Shown one piece after another: positions 38,931 to 52,220 of a stretch of DNA of 64,000 nucleotides. This DNA comes from Phoebastria nigripes (Eukaryota > Chordata > Aves > Procellariiformes > Diomedeidae). The notes beneath the pieces were generated by a model. It searched no databases. It was not told the DNA's origin and saw only the letters and a program-made list of their open reading frames with translations. A program made the position numbers and the translations under genes. Where the stretch lies: contig JAYKAV010003443.1 of NCBI GenBank assembly GCA_035582835.1, positions 673,592-737,591 of the forward strand. The letters run 5' to 3'. The first letter of the stretch is position 1. Each line of letters opens with the position of its first letter.

Positions 38931-39857
38931 ACAGAAAAAACAGTTAAATTAAGTCCCTCTTTGCTGTCTACTAACAGGTGGGTTTCATCAGAAAAGAGAT
39001 TTTTCATTTGTTGGCATTTTAACAAATTGCAATTTCAAGTCTATTAATTAAAACATTAAAGTAGAAAAAAATAAAATAGCTCTCATGGGAATAACCACAT
39101 TTCATTATTTATGTAAAAGCAGCACTTTATAAATATTAGATTGCAGTGATACATCCCCATATGTCAAGGNTTTTGTTCATCCGAATAGTCACTAATTATT
39201 ACTAGAATTAGTTGTGATCTATTTTGATCCTAACAAGAAACAAGGTAATTAATGCCAAAAATTCCCCAAATTAATTCCAATGGGATTGATTTACCATAGT
39301 GGCTGTAATTTTCAGCCTTAGATCACAATATCAGCTGCAAAAAGGGGAATTCATCAACTTGAAAGATGGTTTAGTTTCCCAGTCAGTTTCCTCCTCCGTT
39401 TCCCAAATGTTCAACAGAGTCAGTGATGAAGCAACCTTTCCAGGGACCACCGTTTGGTTTCCCCAATCTTTGCCAAACAACACTGGTCTGGATTTGCTAC
39501 CGCCAAAGCACGTCCCGGAGTCCAGACACCAAAGCATGTCCAGAGAATTCTCTTTGTTATTGAAAAGGAGATTTAGGAATCTGTAGGCACCAATATTTTT
39601 AATTTAGAGCTCCTAGCTGCCTCAATTCTGTGTCAGGAAATGCTCAGAAACACTTCAGCCTGAGCAGCTCAGCACCCATCCCATGCCCTGCAAGGCATGA
39701 AAGGTCACAGGCTGCACATTCTTCTGCCTACCCCACCTGCAGCACCTGTACCAGCAAGCACTCACACCTGAAACAACACTCCCCTTTAGGCAGTGGTTAG
39801 AACAGCATCTCACCTGGACTTAATTAATTTCTCTGTTCAAGGAGATGCAAACCTTTG

Positions 39858-39871
39858 CCCCCCCCGCCCCC
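39858..39871. repeat. C-rich run, C8-G-C5
   Basis: CCCCCCCCGCCCCC stands out in AT-rich surroundings. The complementary strand contains a GGGGCGGGG-type GC box and a G-quadruplex-prone run. Confidence 0.85.
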
Positions 39872-40636
39872 TTCATGGAGCAACACCTTATGAAATACAT
39901 ACACAGTAATGGGATGACACAGATTGAGTAGGACATTTCTGCTGTGTCAGGTAAGTGACCACACTGGTAGATCAGGTGGTTGCATTCATTTTCTTTCAGT
40001 GCAAAGATAAGGAACAGTTCACATATTCAGATGCAGGAATAACAAGATCCTCCTTCTTGGACAAAAGTTAATCTCCTTGCGTGTTGCTGCAGTAAAGCGC
40101 CTTGACATATCAACTACCTCGGAGTTAGGTCAGGTCTTTCTAGCCTGGCACTGAGTTGCAAGGTGTAATGGATATGCACCTAAGTCTTTCCAGAAACAGT
40201 AGATCCTGAACTCCAAGTATTTATATACCTCAAAGTTACTTATAATGAAATTCTTTCCTTGGAAGACCTATCAGTGTGTCCAGCTGTTCAGTCTTGTTAT
40301 CGCTACAAAATAACTGAAAAGCATTCTTATATAATAAATAAGAGTAGTAATATACACACATATATCAAGCCGCACATAAAATATCCAGGGCACAATGGCC
40401 ATTATAGTACAGGAATAAAATAAGGAAAATAAAACACGTTACATATAAAACAAGAAGAACATGCAAAATAATATTTATCATTTTCAGATTTCCACTTTAG
40501 CTGTTTTATAGCTAAACTCCAGGGATACAATAATTGATCCCTTCAGAACTATTCAGAAAACTATGAACTATTTCTGAACTGAGACTTCAGTATCAGAGGG
40601 GGNTTTTTTTATTATTATTTCAAATATATAGTAATT

Positions 40637-40674
40637 CATTGTCTGATTCTATAAGAGTTTACTGTCTGATTCTA
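40637..40674. repeat. Direct repeat of tgtctgattcta, 23-bp period
   Basis: The 12-base word occurs at 40640-40651 and again at 40663-40674 with unlike spacer sequence, which indicates a small local duplication with later divergence. Confidence 0.8.
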
Positions 40675-40851
40675 AACCTGAAAAATCAGAGTTCTGGCAG
40701 CTGGAGAAAACTGTAAATTTCATTGCCTGATACTTGGTTTTCCCTTCTATCTTCACATCAGTTGAAAAGAAAGAAAAAAAAAAACTTTTGTAATTTTGTA
40801 GTAGCATTAATAATTGATTCTTTTGCAGATAGCAGCAGAAAAGGGTTTGGT

Positions 40852-40925
40852 TTAATTTCGTGTTTGGTTGGTGGGTTTTGTTTGTTTGTTTGTTTGTTTG
40901 TTTTCCTTTTTTCTTTTCTTCCCTG
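40852..40925 (+). repeat. T/G-rich tract with (TTTG)n core, passing into T/C
   Basis: The tract begins with ttaatttcgtgtttggttgg, continues with at least five gttt units and ends in a pyrimidine run (ttttccttttttcttttcttccc). Open frames here reflect composition only. Confidence 0.9.
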
Positions 40926-41830
40926 TTTCCTTTTTCATCCTCTGCAACTAAAGCACATGCTTTTATCTACATCCGAACTGTTTCCCAACTGTTAGGAAAC
41001 TCAGGGAACGATTCCAAATTCTGCTCAGCTTCCTTAATTAAACTTGTCAAACCTAGATGAGCATCCCTATGGGAAACAGACACGGCTTTATACAAGGTTA
41101 AAGTTCTTTTAACCTCCTTCAGAGCCAATCATGTTGTTATTACTGGCCACCACAACTTGAATGAGGTCTTACCAGAACTGATGGATTACTCCAGCAAAAT
41201 CACTTCTAGTTAAAAACATTTGAAAGACACCCAAGGGGAGAAACAGCATTAAAACAGAGATTTATTTATTTATTGCCAGGCAGGGACGCCCTCAGAAAGT
41301 AGTAAATCAAAGATATCTCACAGAGTCTTAGGAAAGAGGAAAAGACAATGAAATGACAAATTTTCCATGTCCCTTGAATCAAGAAAAACACTAGTGTGAA
41401 ACAGAAAATCATAGTAGATTATTTACAGGTGATTATCACTTCAGGATGCTTGCAGAATAATGAAAAAGTTAGGACATAAGTGTATTTGTAAGAATGACTG
41501 TCCTAGAGCCTGTATTTAGACTCTACTCAAGAAAATGTTTAAATACACTTGCTTTACTTATACGATTATGTACTTGTGGGACAAAGATCATAGTCTAATG
41601 CAAATCACTNCTACTGTGGAATGAGAAGTTAAATCAAAATAAGCCCCTCTTATTTGTTAAACAAGATAAAATAATTACCATAGTNGTTATGTATTTTAAG
41701 CTTAGTGAAAATGGTGCTAACTTGACACAATCTGAATTTTAGGAGCATGCTCTTAAAATAGAGAACTTNCATAACTGTAACATTACCCAGACATTGCAGC
41801 AAAATATAGTATAATTGGTGGGTTTCAACT

Positions 41831-41964
41831 AGGCCACATAGTACTTCTCAGGAAGACTTTGTTATGCTAGTTAAGCTACCTGTGAAGTCATTGAAGTGTT
41901 TCCATTGATTTCAGTAGGAGCTGAAATGGAGCCATCTGTAATAGCTTTGACCTTTTATAAGGTT
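41831..41964. mobile_element. Possible fragment of an ancient interspersed repeat (L3/CR1-like tail)
   Basis: The phrase tccattgatttcagtaggagc closely resembles the 'cattgacttcaatgggagc' wording common in old amniote LINE tails. A second related word (gaagtcattgaagtg) lies just upstream. The surrounding bases do not extend the match clearly, so the assignment is weak and the boundaries are guesses. Confidence 0.3.
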
Positions 41965-44834
41965 GGGAGCCAGTATTGCACTAGAATAATCCACAGCCAA
42001 AGAACAGCTATAAATCACTTTTTTCTAATGCAGCTACCTGCTAGAAAGTAACATTCCTGAATGAAAATGTAAATATGAAATCCTTCTCCCATCGGACTTA
42101 ATAGTAAGTATTCTCTCTTGCAACAGGACTAGACAAACTCAAGACAGAAATCAAAGCCATAGGTCTCCCACAGCTTACAGGAACAGNAAGGCCAGCCTGC
42201 TAAACGTACACGTAAATGTGTCTGTAGCCAGTCTCGTACAACTGACTAACATCATATTCGTCTGCCTTCGGTTCAACGAGCAGGTCACTGGATGACTCAG
42301 GGACTGAGCCTGCTTTCTATAACAAATCAACTTACCTGTTCTGTCACAGCCTCTAAACATAGCGCCATTAAACCTCAGACTAAGCATAGTAACTATTTCA
42401 AAACATCAGCATTTTCTTCCAGACGGAGACCTCAGTTTTCAGTTGTTCTATACACACATAAAAAAAAGTTTCTCCTTAAGTAGAAGACGACCGATATTTA
42501 GAGAAGTCAATAAAGTTTCAGTAGCAATCAGACCAGAACACTTCTCAAAGTTTTGTAAAAAGCTTCAGTTTCGCAAGCTGATTTAAGTGAAAAGAAAAAC
42601 CCTATAAAATTGTTAAAATTAAACCTGAACTCATGAACTTACAGCGATGCTGATGTCAACGTCAAAGATTGTACTTATACCAGGTGCACAGTACAGCTAG
42701 CGTACTTGACTGTGCATGGTAACCAAATGCCACTGTTTGTGGTGTTCTCTTAAAGACTACAGCTGGGCAGAAGCTGCTTTTCACTGGGTACCACCTGGAA
42801 ACGCATAGCCATTGCTTCTTCCCTGAAGGCAACCAAGCATCTGCTCCCATGTGCCACAGATCCAAGGAAATAAAAGGGGACAAGGAGGAAAGGCAGGGAG
42901 TGACAGGAAAGGTGTCTAAAGACGAAGCAGGGACTAAAAGCCCTATGGGAGGAGCAAGGTACAGCCAGTCTTCACAGAATATGAAAATAAAGTCCAAGAA
43001 GGATCCAGAAAGCCAGCATGGAGCGAATTGCAATCTAGAAAGGTTTTAAATTGTAGAATGAGAATAAACATGAAACTTGGGGCCCACCAGGCAAATCAGC
43101 ATCGCTATAATGAGATTTACTTACAACTATTTTCAACATGCTTTTTCCAGAGCTGCAGTTTCTCTGCATAAAAGGTTATCTTCTGCTTTGGTCTACTAGC
43201 TTTTCTCAGTCTTTCTGGAATTTCTTCAACTATGCTTGCTCTATCAAAAAAGGTAGAAGTAGAGCCATCTTGCTTCTCTTCAGAGCTGGTCCTAGAAAAG
43301 CAAACCAGGAAACATAATCTGTTATTCCATTTACACTACTCATCCCCTATATCGGTGCTCTCTGCACCCACTTCCAAAGTGTTACACCTCTTTCCTTTAA
43401 ATAGCACATTCATTTTTACCCCATTTTTAAGTTAAGACAAAAAAATCCTGAAGCCAGGACCAGTTTCACAGATCTGTACAGATTGCCTTGCTAGTCATAT
43501 TGATAGGTTGATGAAGTTTTCAAATAGGTGAAGTACATTTTATGTACAATTTTAGGTGCCTTTGATGCACAATGGCCAAAGTAGTTACAGTGAGTTAAAA
43601 AGAATCACTAAGTGCATACCACAGTCCCATTATAGGATATTATGAACGCTAATTTCCCATAAACTTCAGGGACTTGCAGATGTCACAACAATCTCATCAT
43701 GTTGACAGAAAAATTCTGTTGAGACGATGCGTTTGAGTGTTATGAAATGAAACAATGACTGTGACAGTCTGGAGACCTGCTCCTACTATATAGGATTACT
43801 GCAACAGATCTACTGGAATAGACTTTTATGTGAACTATTCACTTTAATATCAAAACTAGTCTGAAATGATATAGAAGTATGCAAACCTACAAAAATCAAA
43901 ACTTTACAACTATTTGCTATAACAACCGTAAACTTTTTAACTACTTTTTGCTCTTTTATATATGAAGACAAATGCCCATTTTGTGATGAAAGTAAATATA
44001 ATTTGCTGTTCAGTCTAACTAGAAAATAATTTTTCATCCATAATGAACTAATGATATTCATACATTTTTACAGTGCCCTTGTGTTCGGTTTCAAAACCTA
44101 GAGGAAAGTAGACGTATTCATATTACAATGAAGTATTTTAGATTTTTTTTTTTTTTTAATTCTCAAAGTATGTGTTTATGCTTAAATATGCATGCTTATT
44201 TCATAAGATAATTGCTGTCAACATTGGTAGTTACCACAGAAGACAGTCCCACTATGTAGGCAGGCACATTTTGATCTAAATTTCTATATTTGCAATAGGA
44301 TTTTCATATTCCCTTACTGTCATGCTTCACCACTATAGTTCCACCATTGGCAGAGGAATTAAGAAAGATGAATTAGTCCATTCTTAGAGAGTCCAGCTTC
44401 TTCAAAAACCTTTCTCTTTCCAGCTTGATTTCAGTTGACATTGATGTCATGGAGAACATCACGTAAGCTAATACAANAACGGGCTGCTCTCCAGCAATCA
44501 GACTTCCAAGCTCTTCACTTCTCACCTCTGCCAAGGCGTGTGCCTCTCGGAGCCTGCTGCAGCCGAGACAGAGCTCTAACGCAGGACAGATCAATCAGGT
44601 GAGATTGGGCACAAAGCAGCACCAGTCAGCTTGGAAGAAGTGCTACTGAAAGGATTTGTTTTCTTTCGTTTTGTGTTAGTTTTACTGTGTCAAATTAATG
44701 ATACACAATACAATGAAGCACTATTTTATTCATGAAGCAAAAAAAATGACAAACAGCTGAAGAAAAGGAATGTTAGCCTTTACCCAACAAAACCCATTAC
44801 ACTTTGTAAACAGATCCCTCACAAGCTATATATA

Positions 44835-44865
<31 letters not shown>

Positions 44866-45720
44866 CTCACTCTATACGGCAAAAAGCTTACCTAGAAAAT
44901 GTCAAGTTCTCTAGAAACCTAGGCGTAAAGTCCTGGTGTTGGCACTTTCTTCAGTCCAGTGAAGATCTCCTTAAAGATGGCCTGGTTCTCAGACATAGTA
45001 GAATTATACTGGACCTAAGAAAAAGATCCACAGAAAAAAATCTGGGAGGAAAGAAACTCTAACATTGAGTATAATTTTTAAATAAATATATACATCTTTT
45101 TTGTACTCTCTTAAGGAAAAGCAAGGCAACAGCGCTCCCACGATGGTTCTAGAAACAGTGGTCAGCTGTAAGAGAGAAATTATGACCTCCCCAAACAAAT
45201 TACTGGCACTTCCCAGAAGAATTAATAGCTAAATTTTGCAATTACGGCNTTCTTTTGCATCTTGTATTTCTTCATCTGTGGCCAAGACAAAACAGTTATT
45301 CAAAATGTCAAGTGTAAACAGCTTTGCCTTTACTTACATTGACACCAAAGTCATCTGAAAAGAGCATGGGAAGAGTGAAACTGCAAACTGGAAGTGAAGA
45401 AAAATACCTTAGAACAATACTATGGAATCATTAAACTCTGATCACTTTCCATCTGCTAATCATTTTGAACTGGACCATAGCTCTTAGAATCGCAGAACAA
45501 GAATATTTATTGGTAAGCATTCTGGATCTTATTCTGTCCCAAATAATTAAAAGAGTTGTTAAACTTGGCTTATTTGTTGAATACTTTTATACCCCTTGTG
45601 GGCACTTAACAGTTAGGTCCTAGGACAGCATGCAGGATTATAAGTTTCTAAAAAATCTTTTCATTTTTCAACTAAGAAATTAATAACTGGAAGTTCTTAA
45701 TAAGCATGGAATACCCTCTG
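41965..45720. other. Unique non-coding DNA
   Basis: No gene was identified. The block 42750-43050 is comparatively GC-rich and keeps a 123-codon minus-strand frame open (42662-43033), but the translation shows no domain I know and reads like chance sequence. A T15 run lies at 44143-44157, and the (CA)n microsatellite is listed separately. Confidence 0.65.
44838..44865. repeat. (AC)14 microsatellite
   Basis: Twenty-eight bases of pure alternating A and C follow tatatatacgt. At 14 units it is long enough to be polymorphic in a population. Confidence 0.95.
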
Positions 45721-45850
45721 TTGTTGTTCTTTGCTTTGAGGGTTGTTTTTGGGGTTATGGGTTGCTTGGTGGGGTTTTTTTTTTTTTTGGTTTTGTTTGT
45801 TTGTTTTTGTTTTTTTGGTTTTGTTGTTGTTTTTAATATGGTTTGTTTTA
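45721..45850 (+). repeat. T/G-rich low-complexity tract
   Basis: It begins with gttgttgtt, passes through a T14 run and ends with (gttt)n and gttgttg words. It is the same class as the 9.2 kb and 47.5 kb tracts. Frames open through it on both strands are artefacts. Confidence 0.9.
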
Positions 45851-47376
45851 GCAATTCAGCCCCACCCTTTCATGGCTGCAAAACAAAAGTTCTGAAAAAA
45901 TTTGTTTATATACCTTAGCATGCAATTGCTTAGGGTTTTTTGCCAGGTTTCAAGTAAGAGTTACTTTATTTTTCTGTAAAGCTAATCTTCCAATTCTACT
46001 TGCAAAATACCAAAGTATTTTAAAAGCAACAATGCACAAAATTGAACTCACTTGAGGTTAAGTTTTCATCTTGAAATGTTACCTTCTGCTGTATCTGTGT
46101 CTATTTTTGATGTTTCCACTTTTATCATCTTCAATATTAGGAACCAGTTTTGGAAATCTGGGAAGTTCTTTTTCTACTTCATTCGTGAACCTAACTACGT
46201 GAGTCAACTCACTCATACTGGGGGAACTTCATCCTACTACATTTATTGGATGCGTACATGTGAAACCAGATATAACTAGCAGAAAAATATTATTTTTTAA
46301 ATGTACACTAAATAGAAGTGATACTTCATATAAAGACAGGGAGAGAAAAAAAAAAAGAAAAGAAAAAAATGCCTATTTGAGCTGTTGCCATCTTATACTC
46401 TCAAATACCATTTTCTTTAGAGGCATAATTATTATGAGGGCTTTGTTTACAAAGACGGCTTCTGTCTCAGAGAGTTTAAAATCTGATTGGAGACAATGAG
46501 AAAGTGAAAGATAAATTAAAAAAAAAAAAAAATATATTGACCAGTATACTGTTTCTTTCTATTGAAACATATTTCTGGGTTAGAGAGCGCTTGGATGACA
46601 TGGAGTTGTGTTCTCTAGGAGAGACAATGGGAGTTACTTGTACCCAACTCAGGATTATTATTACTAGCCAAAGCTTACAATAAGAGGAATCCCAAATTGT
46701 CTTCTAGTTCCTAGTGTTTAACCCTATAAAGCACAGGAATTAATGGTTGCACTGACAACTGGAATAGGAGAAAGCCTTTAGAACATTAGCATTTTATAGA
46801 AACAATGACCTTAAGACCAGAACATTTTCTGGGCATTAGTGCCAGAGAGCCACATCTAATTAAATTAAAGCAAGCCCCACTCCAATTAACTATGATTTAT
46901 AGAGTTTAATGTACCAATTTTGCATATTTGTATTTTATATATTACTATATTTCAGCAATTTTTTTCAGTTTCCCCTGCATATAAATTCTTTTGACATCAG
47001 CAGAAACAAAAGTCTCAATGGCCCAATGCTCATGTGCCTTTTTACATCACAATTTAAAGGAACTGAACTTAAAACCCAGTGGAGTGAAATTAATGTAATT
47101 TAATACAATAGAAAGCTATTCTTCTTTTTAAAAACTATTTTTTGTATGTATTTAGATTGGGTTTGGGGATAAGAGCCAGCAGACCATTAATAGATACATG
47201 GTCACAGAGCATTAAAAACGGTGCAGATTTTTCCAAGAAATAATTCACTGTTTTCCAGCTTGAAAGCAAAAGTATTCATGGATTTTGTGTTTGAAATATT
47301 AGCATGCTTGTTTACACTTCTCAGAAACAAAGGATTGTTTCACCTTTACATAAGATCAAGCCTAAAATTTCAGGCT
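45851..47376. other. AT-rich unique non-coding DNA
   Basis: Nothing recognisable as a gene or transposon was seen. It includes a purine-rich patch (46345-46370) and an A15 run (46518-46532). Confidence 0.7.
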
Positions 47377-47645
47377 GGGTTTTTTTTGGGTTNNNNNNNN
47401 NNNNNNNNNNNNNNNNNNNNNNNNNNNNNNNNNNNNNNNNNNNNNNNNNNTTTTTTTGGTTTGGTTTTGTGGTTTTTTTTGGGGGGGGTTGTTTTTTGTT
47501 TTTGTTTTTTTGTTGTTGTTGTTGTTGTTTGTTTGCATTTTTTGCTTGGTTGGTTTTTGTTTCTTTGGTGTGTTTTTTTGTGTTTTTTTTGTTTGTTTGG
47601 TTGGTTTTTTTGTTGTTGTTGTTGGTTTTTTGTTTTTTGTTTTTC
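47377..47645 (+). repeat. Largest T/G-rich tract, containing a 58-base assembly gap
   Basis: T and G make up nearly all of the plus strand on both sides of 58 consecutive N (47393-47450). The right part mixes (TTG)n at about 47511-47530, long T runs and a G8 run at 47481-47488. The gap lies inside the repeat, so its true length is unknown and the tract may be longer than shown. Long apparent open frames across it span N and simple sequence and are not genes. Confidence 0.92.
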
Positions 47646-50600
47646 TTCCCCATTTTGTATTTTGAGCTTTTAGGAAGTATAAAATTTTCACAATTAGGCA
47701 TCCTTAGCAAAGACAGATAGATGCTAAAAAAGGTTAATAATATATAAAAACTTATCAAGATAGTAGAATACTATAGCAATAAAGAATTTTCCTATGGATA
47801 GCTCTGACAACCTGTTAAATTTGTATCACTTACTTTAATTACAAGATTTGGGGCGGGGGGAAGAGAAAAAAAATGGGGGGGNGGCGGGGGGAGAAGATAA
47901 ACAGTCATGTCTTTGTGCCTTCATAAATTCCTGAGCTGGTCAGGACAGTATTATTTTCTTTAATAAAGCAGCAAGTTGCAGGGGTTTGTTTTGTTTTACT
48001 TNGAAAACATGATCTGTTGATATACAAAGTTCTCAAGTTCTCATGGGAAAGCTCCATTTGTTTCAAGAATTTTTAATGGAAAAATTCTGTGAGGTTCGGG
48101 AAATANTTTTTTTTGGTAAAATTCTTAACAATAGTACACAGTCTGAACCCTGGAAGAAGAGCAGATATTCCAGTTCTTACTCTGAACCATCTCAATAGTC
48201 AATGTTGAGTTAGTCTCCCAAGTCTACATACAAGACTATACAAATAGCTCAATATTCACTGGACCAGCAAGAAAAAGGCTGAGTTCATAAACCCAGTGGT
48301 TAGATTATTCATTTAGGTTGTGGAAGAAGCAATCCCTCGTCTGGACCACCTACGGTCATGCAGAATACAGAATTGTCATTTGACTCTTCCANATCATAGG
48401 TGACTGCCTGGATTATCAGGAAAATGATCTAAAGTGTGTCTGTCTCATTTTTCTGAATAATTTCAACAGGGGAGTATTTTGAATGTGCTGAACACAAAAC
48501 ATTTTATGGAGTAGAAAAATCTAGTTAGTTACAAGTTTTCTGCGTTTTTTTTCCCATTATTTACATTTTTAAATTTATCAGTAGTGAGCAAAGTTCTACT
48601 ATCAAAAATTGAGTTCTCAGCTCTAAACGTACAACTAGAGAGCAGAAGATTCATAATGTATTTATCTTATAACTTTGCTAATAAAACAGCAGCATTTATA
48701 AAATCCATAATCAAAACACAAAAAAGGGAAGGGAAAAATAACTGGTTTTATAACAAAATGGACTTAAGCTAAACCCATGAGAAGCCTTATTTCTACTGAC
48801 TTTTTTTTTTTCCCCAGCCATTTTAGAGATTAGGACTGAATAGAAGTTTTTACGCAGGATTATATGTAAAGCTGACAGTCTCACAAAACTAGTCAGAACT
48901 GTTAACATTAAGAATAAGTACTCTGCAAACGTATCCAAAATGCATACAAGTCAAGCCTTTGGCAAAAAATAATAATGACCTCCTTAATGCAATGTGAATA
49001 AAAGAAAAAAGATCACAGAAAGAAGGAAAACAGAAAGAAAACACATCTATAGAAAGGAAAACAACCACCAAAAAATAGAAACTCTGGCCACACCATCATG
49101 TCCAATTATAAATACCACCAAAACAGTTAGTATTCTTAATGCATCCTTGCATTATGTTCCAAAATTGAATTAGATAAAACTCTAAAATAGATGTTAACAA
49201 CTGTAAGACTTGCACTCTATGGTGGTGTTTGTTTTTTTTTTTTTTGTATATTGTTACTTTTACATGATAAAAATGCTGTTAGTAAAGCTGAAAGAAATCA
49301 GGCAAGGTTTTTGGTTACTTTTCTGGATTTAACTTAGAAAATCATGCATAGAGAGTATAACCTGTCACAAATCTGTATGCTCAGTATAATCAGCATAACA
49401 TCTGTCGTGAAGCAACATCGCAAAGTAATAAGCCAGCAAGCAAGCACATCACCATTCAATAGTGCTATGTCCACTGAATTCTTTGGAAGTGTTTTATTTC
49501 TCTATATTTCATTTTAGTAATTAGTACTTTAATGGAAATCTAATTTACTAATTTTTAAAAGGTACAAGTAGCTCATTGGCAAAAAGGATTCACAGCTAAA
49601 CTAAATGGAAAATCCCACTTCAGGTTCTGCTAATATCAAAGGAAAATAATCAATTGATGTTACTGTGAACAGGACTGGACTTCTAGAAGAGTTTAAAAGT
49701 GTTTCCACATACTGGTAGCTTCAAGTAAGACAACAACAAATAAGCAACCATCATGTTAAATAAGTAGGTACAAGGATTTTTTTTTTTTTTTTTAAGACTA
49801 ATCTTATACTATTGTTCTTCAGTTATTGGAACAATGATAGAATGAATGTCAGGAGAGAAATTTTCTGTCTAACTAATTGTGTGATTTTATATCTAGACTA
49901 GCTGTATTGACAGCCATAAGAGAGAGTAATAACCTATAAAAGAGGGAAGAAAGAGAGGGCTGTTTCATTGCTAGGTGGAACTTCAGAAATTGCCACTTCT
50001 TATTTCTATCGCGTGATCCTGTTTTTAATCTAAAAATATAGAGCAAATATGTGCAGTAGCCTTGACTCTCCGGTACTTGCTAAGGTAGATGTTCTTTGTC
50101 TTTCAGCAGATGTTGCTGAAGTGATCCTCCAAAGAGGTTAGCAAGTTTTTTAGGTGTGCAACTCACAGCTAACTGTAGAGTTTGGGAAATGAACTTTAGA
50201 CATTAAGTTTTGAAAAATAAATAAGTTTGTTCTAGAGGCTCCTGAAGGCAACGGGACACAAGTTATTGAGCTTAATGCATAGGTAACTGAGAGCAATTTA
50301 ATGGCCCTCTGGCCATTAAATATGCAGGAGGTCAAATCACACAGTCAAATGACTGCTCAAGCCTTTAAGTACATAAAATACATGAAACTTCCTGAAATGG
50401 CAACAGCCTGCATGTTATATATTTCCTTTTGCATTTACAAGATCCTGGAGATATTAAGATGTATCATCTTTCCTGGAATAAGCCTAGATATCACTGAGGG
50501 AACTCAAAGGAGTCCTGGGAACTCTGCAACTTTTTGCTGAGCACTTTAAGAAAAGAGTCAAGGGAGTCTGCTACCTGTTATCTGCAGTAAAGTATGAAGA

Positions 50601-50931
50601 GATTTATGGCTTTAGCCTTATGAGAAATAATGGCACACTAGCAAACCAATGATATGATTGCACATACTGCTGAGGTTCCTGGCCCAAGACCAAAAAAGCA
50701 CTTCATCATGTACGGAGCTTAAAGCCAAATGTAGTTTGTTAGGCAAACAGTTACTTAAAAGCTAGATTTTCCTAAATTCTTGGCTGGATTCAAAGGTAGT
50801 CAGCTCCCATTTTGCTATTAAGAAAGATCATATATTCATTGAGTACAGCAGTAGGTCTAGTAGGAAATTCTCAGGAGGAATATTATTCCACTTGGAAAGG
50901 GCAGGTCACTGAAACTAAAGGCTGGATATTA
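47646..50931. other. AT-rich unique non-coding DNA
   Basis: No gene was identified. It contains the G-rich run at 47850-47891 and a T17 run at 49777-49793. Several single ambiguous bases sit beside homopolymers (for example 48107). Confidence 0.7.
47850..47891 (+). repeat. G-rich runs with G-quadruplex potential
   Basis: Runs of G4, G6, G7 and G6 are separated by C, an A-rich spacer and an ambiguous base. At least four G runs of three or more lie within 42 bases, which is the sequence requirement for an intramolecular quadruplex, although the middle loop of about 14 nt is long. Confidence 0.75.
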
Positions 50932-50955
50932 GGGGGGGGGGGGGGNGGGGAAGGG
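50932..50955 (+). repeat. Poly-G run with G-quadruplex potential
   Basis: Fourteen G, one ambiguous base, four G, AA and GGG follow each other without interruption. The ambiguous base probably marks uncertainty in homopolymer length. Confidence 0.85.
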
Positions 50956-51455
50956 AAAAAAGCCTGTAAGAGCCCCCCAGCTGTGTACTGGAAATACAGA
51001 CTTTTGAAGTACCCTAGGGAAAGGGGAGAGTGTAAGATGGGAGGCTGCAAACAAGTAGAATCATAGCACCTTTTTCTTACAAAAGGACCTGTACACATAG
51101 GGGCGTTTGTCTCCAAAGAAAAGAAGAGAGAAATGGGAAAGAAAGGAAGAGAGAGAGACAGATTCTTTCCTGAGTAGCAAGGCCCTGTGGTCAGAACATT
51201 CCTATAGTGTAGACATGTAAATTCAAGAGCCTCCTCCAAACCAAGCAAACATTTAGGAATTTTTCTAATTCAAGGATATCTGAGGGGATTATTTCACTTA
51301 AAATTTTAACAGAATTAACTTCGATAGGTCAAATATATATTAATAACTGTAATAACATATGTTAAATCAGATAAAAAAAATCTTTTCATTTTGTGCAAGA
51401 GCAAAATTCAATGAGANTATGTTTTCAACAACTTGTACTGAATGCCTGAACAGGA

Positions 51456-51482
51456 AGAAAACAAACAAAAAACCCCAAACAA
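51456..51482 (-). repeat. Short A/C-rich tract (T/G-rich on the minus strand)
   Basis: Words such as gaaaacaaacaaaaaacccc form a reverse-orientation member of the T/G tract class. Confidence 0.75.
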
Positions 51483-52202
51483 CAGTACTTTTTCAGCATC
51501 TTTATGGTTCAATATTTTCAACAGTACTGCTCCAGTTGTTTAAAGTAGTAAACCCTGATTACATACACTATAATATTTAATCCCAAATTATGTCTACTTC
51601 ACAAATGAACCAAAGTTAATACGTTTACTGTTTCACGTGAGCCGAAGCAGTGTCAGATCAGTTTTGTCCCTTCTGATTTCTGCCTTTGACCGCAGAATTA
51701 TTACAAACCACCTTGAGGCATACCTTTCCTTTTAATAACGTGCAGAAAATACAAACCTTCAAGTGTAGTTATTGTTCAGTATTATGTAGTAGAAGAGAAG
51801 TAGCACGTAGTATTAAATTGTCAGACATTAAAACCTGCACAAATCATAACAAATCTCATAAAATGCTGTGCACCAGCCAAAGTTTACAACTTCAGGATAA
51901 GTTCCAGAAGACAGAAACATCTAAATGTCAAGAGACCCAGCTGACAACCGTCTGCATGTGTGAACATACACACAAAACAACAATAACAAAGGAAATCAGG
52001 GAAGGTTATCATGTGATCAATGACAATGTGAAACTACAAGCGTACCTCACAACAGCCGCAAACTGAAAAGGAAATTAGCTGTGGATGTGGTAAGAAAGAC
52101 CAGTTCATCTACCCGGCAAGATTAACCAATTAAAACAATTTAACCTGCTTTAGCAGGTCCTAAAAACGCCCTGTTCTTCAAATGTATTTGAACATTATAT
52201 TG

Positions 52203-52220
52203 CCTTATACTAATATAAGG
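52203..52220. repeat. Hairpin, 7-bp arms, 4-nt loop
   Basis: CCTTATA (52203-52209) and TATAAGG (52214-52220) are exact reverse complements around CTAA. AT-rich arms of this length are expected occasionally by chance. Confidence 0.8.

Larger units (their letters stand above)
31731..41830. other. AT-rich unique non-coding DNA
   Basis: No gene was identified. Contents include a homeodomain-motif-rich block (about 32985-33180), a 16-bp palindrome (35355-35370), a short (CA)n run (35788-35800), (TTTG)n tracts at 38903-38930 and 40852-40925, and a C-rich run with a central G at 39858-39871. The patch 39640-39800 is richer in GC than its flanks and has no assigned identity. Open frames are all under 105 codons and lack known motifs. 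Confidence 0.7.

Noticed and set aside
47221..47758. Open frames of 138-150 codons on both strands across the 47.4 kb region
   Set aside because: They cross 58 N bases and simple T/G sequence. Both strands appear open only because the tract lacks stop codons.
51686..52066. 126-codon open frame on the plus strand with several cysteines
   Set aside because: The cysteine and histidine spacing does not fit a zinc-finger pattern and no neighbours support a gene.
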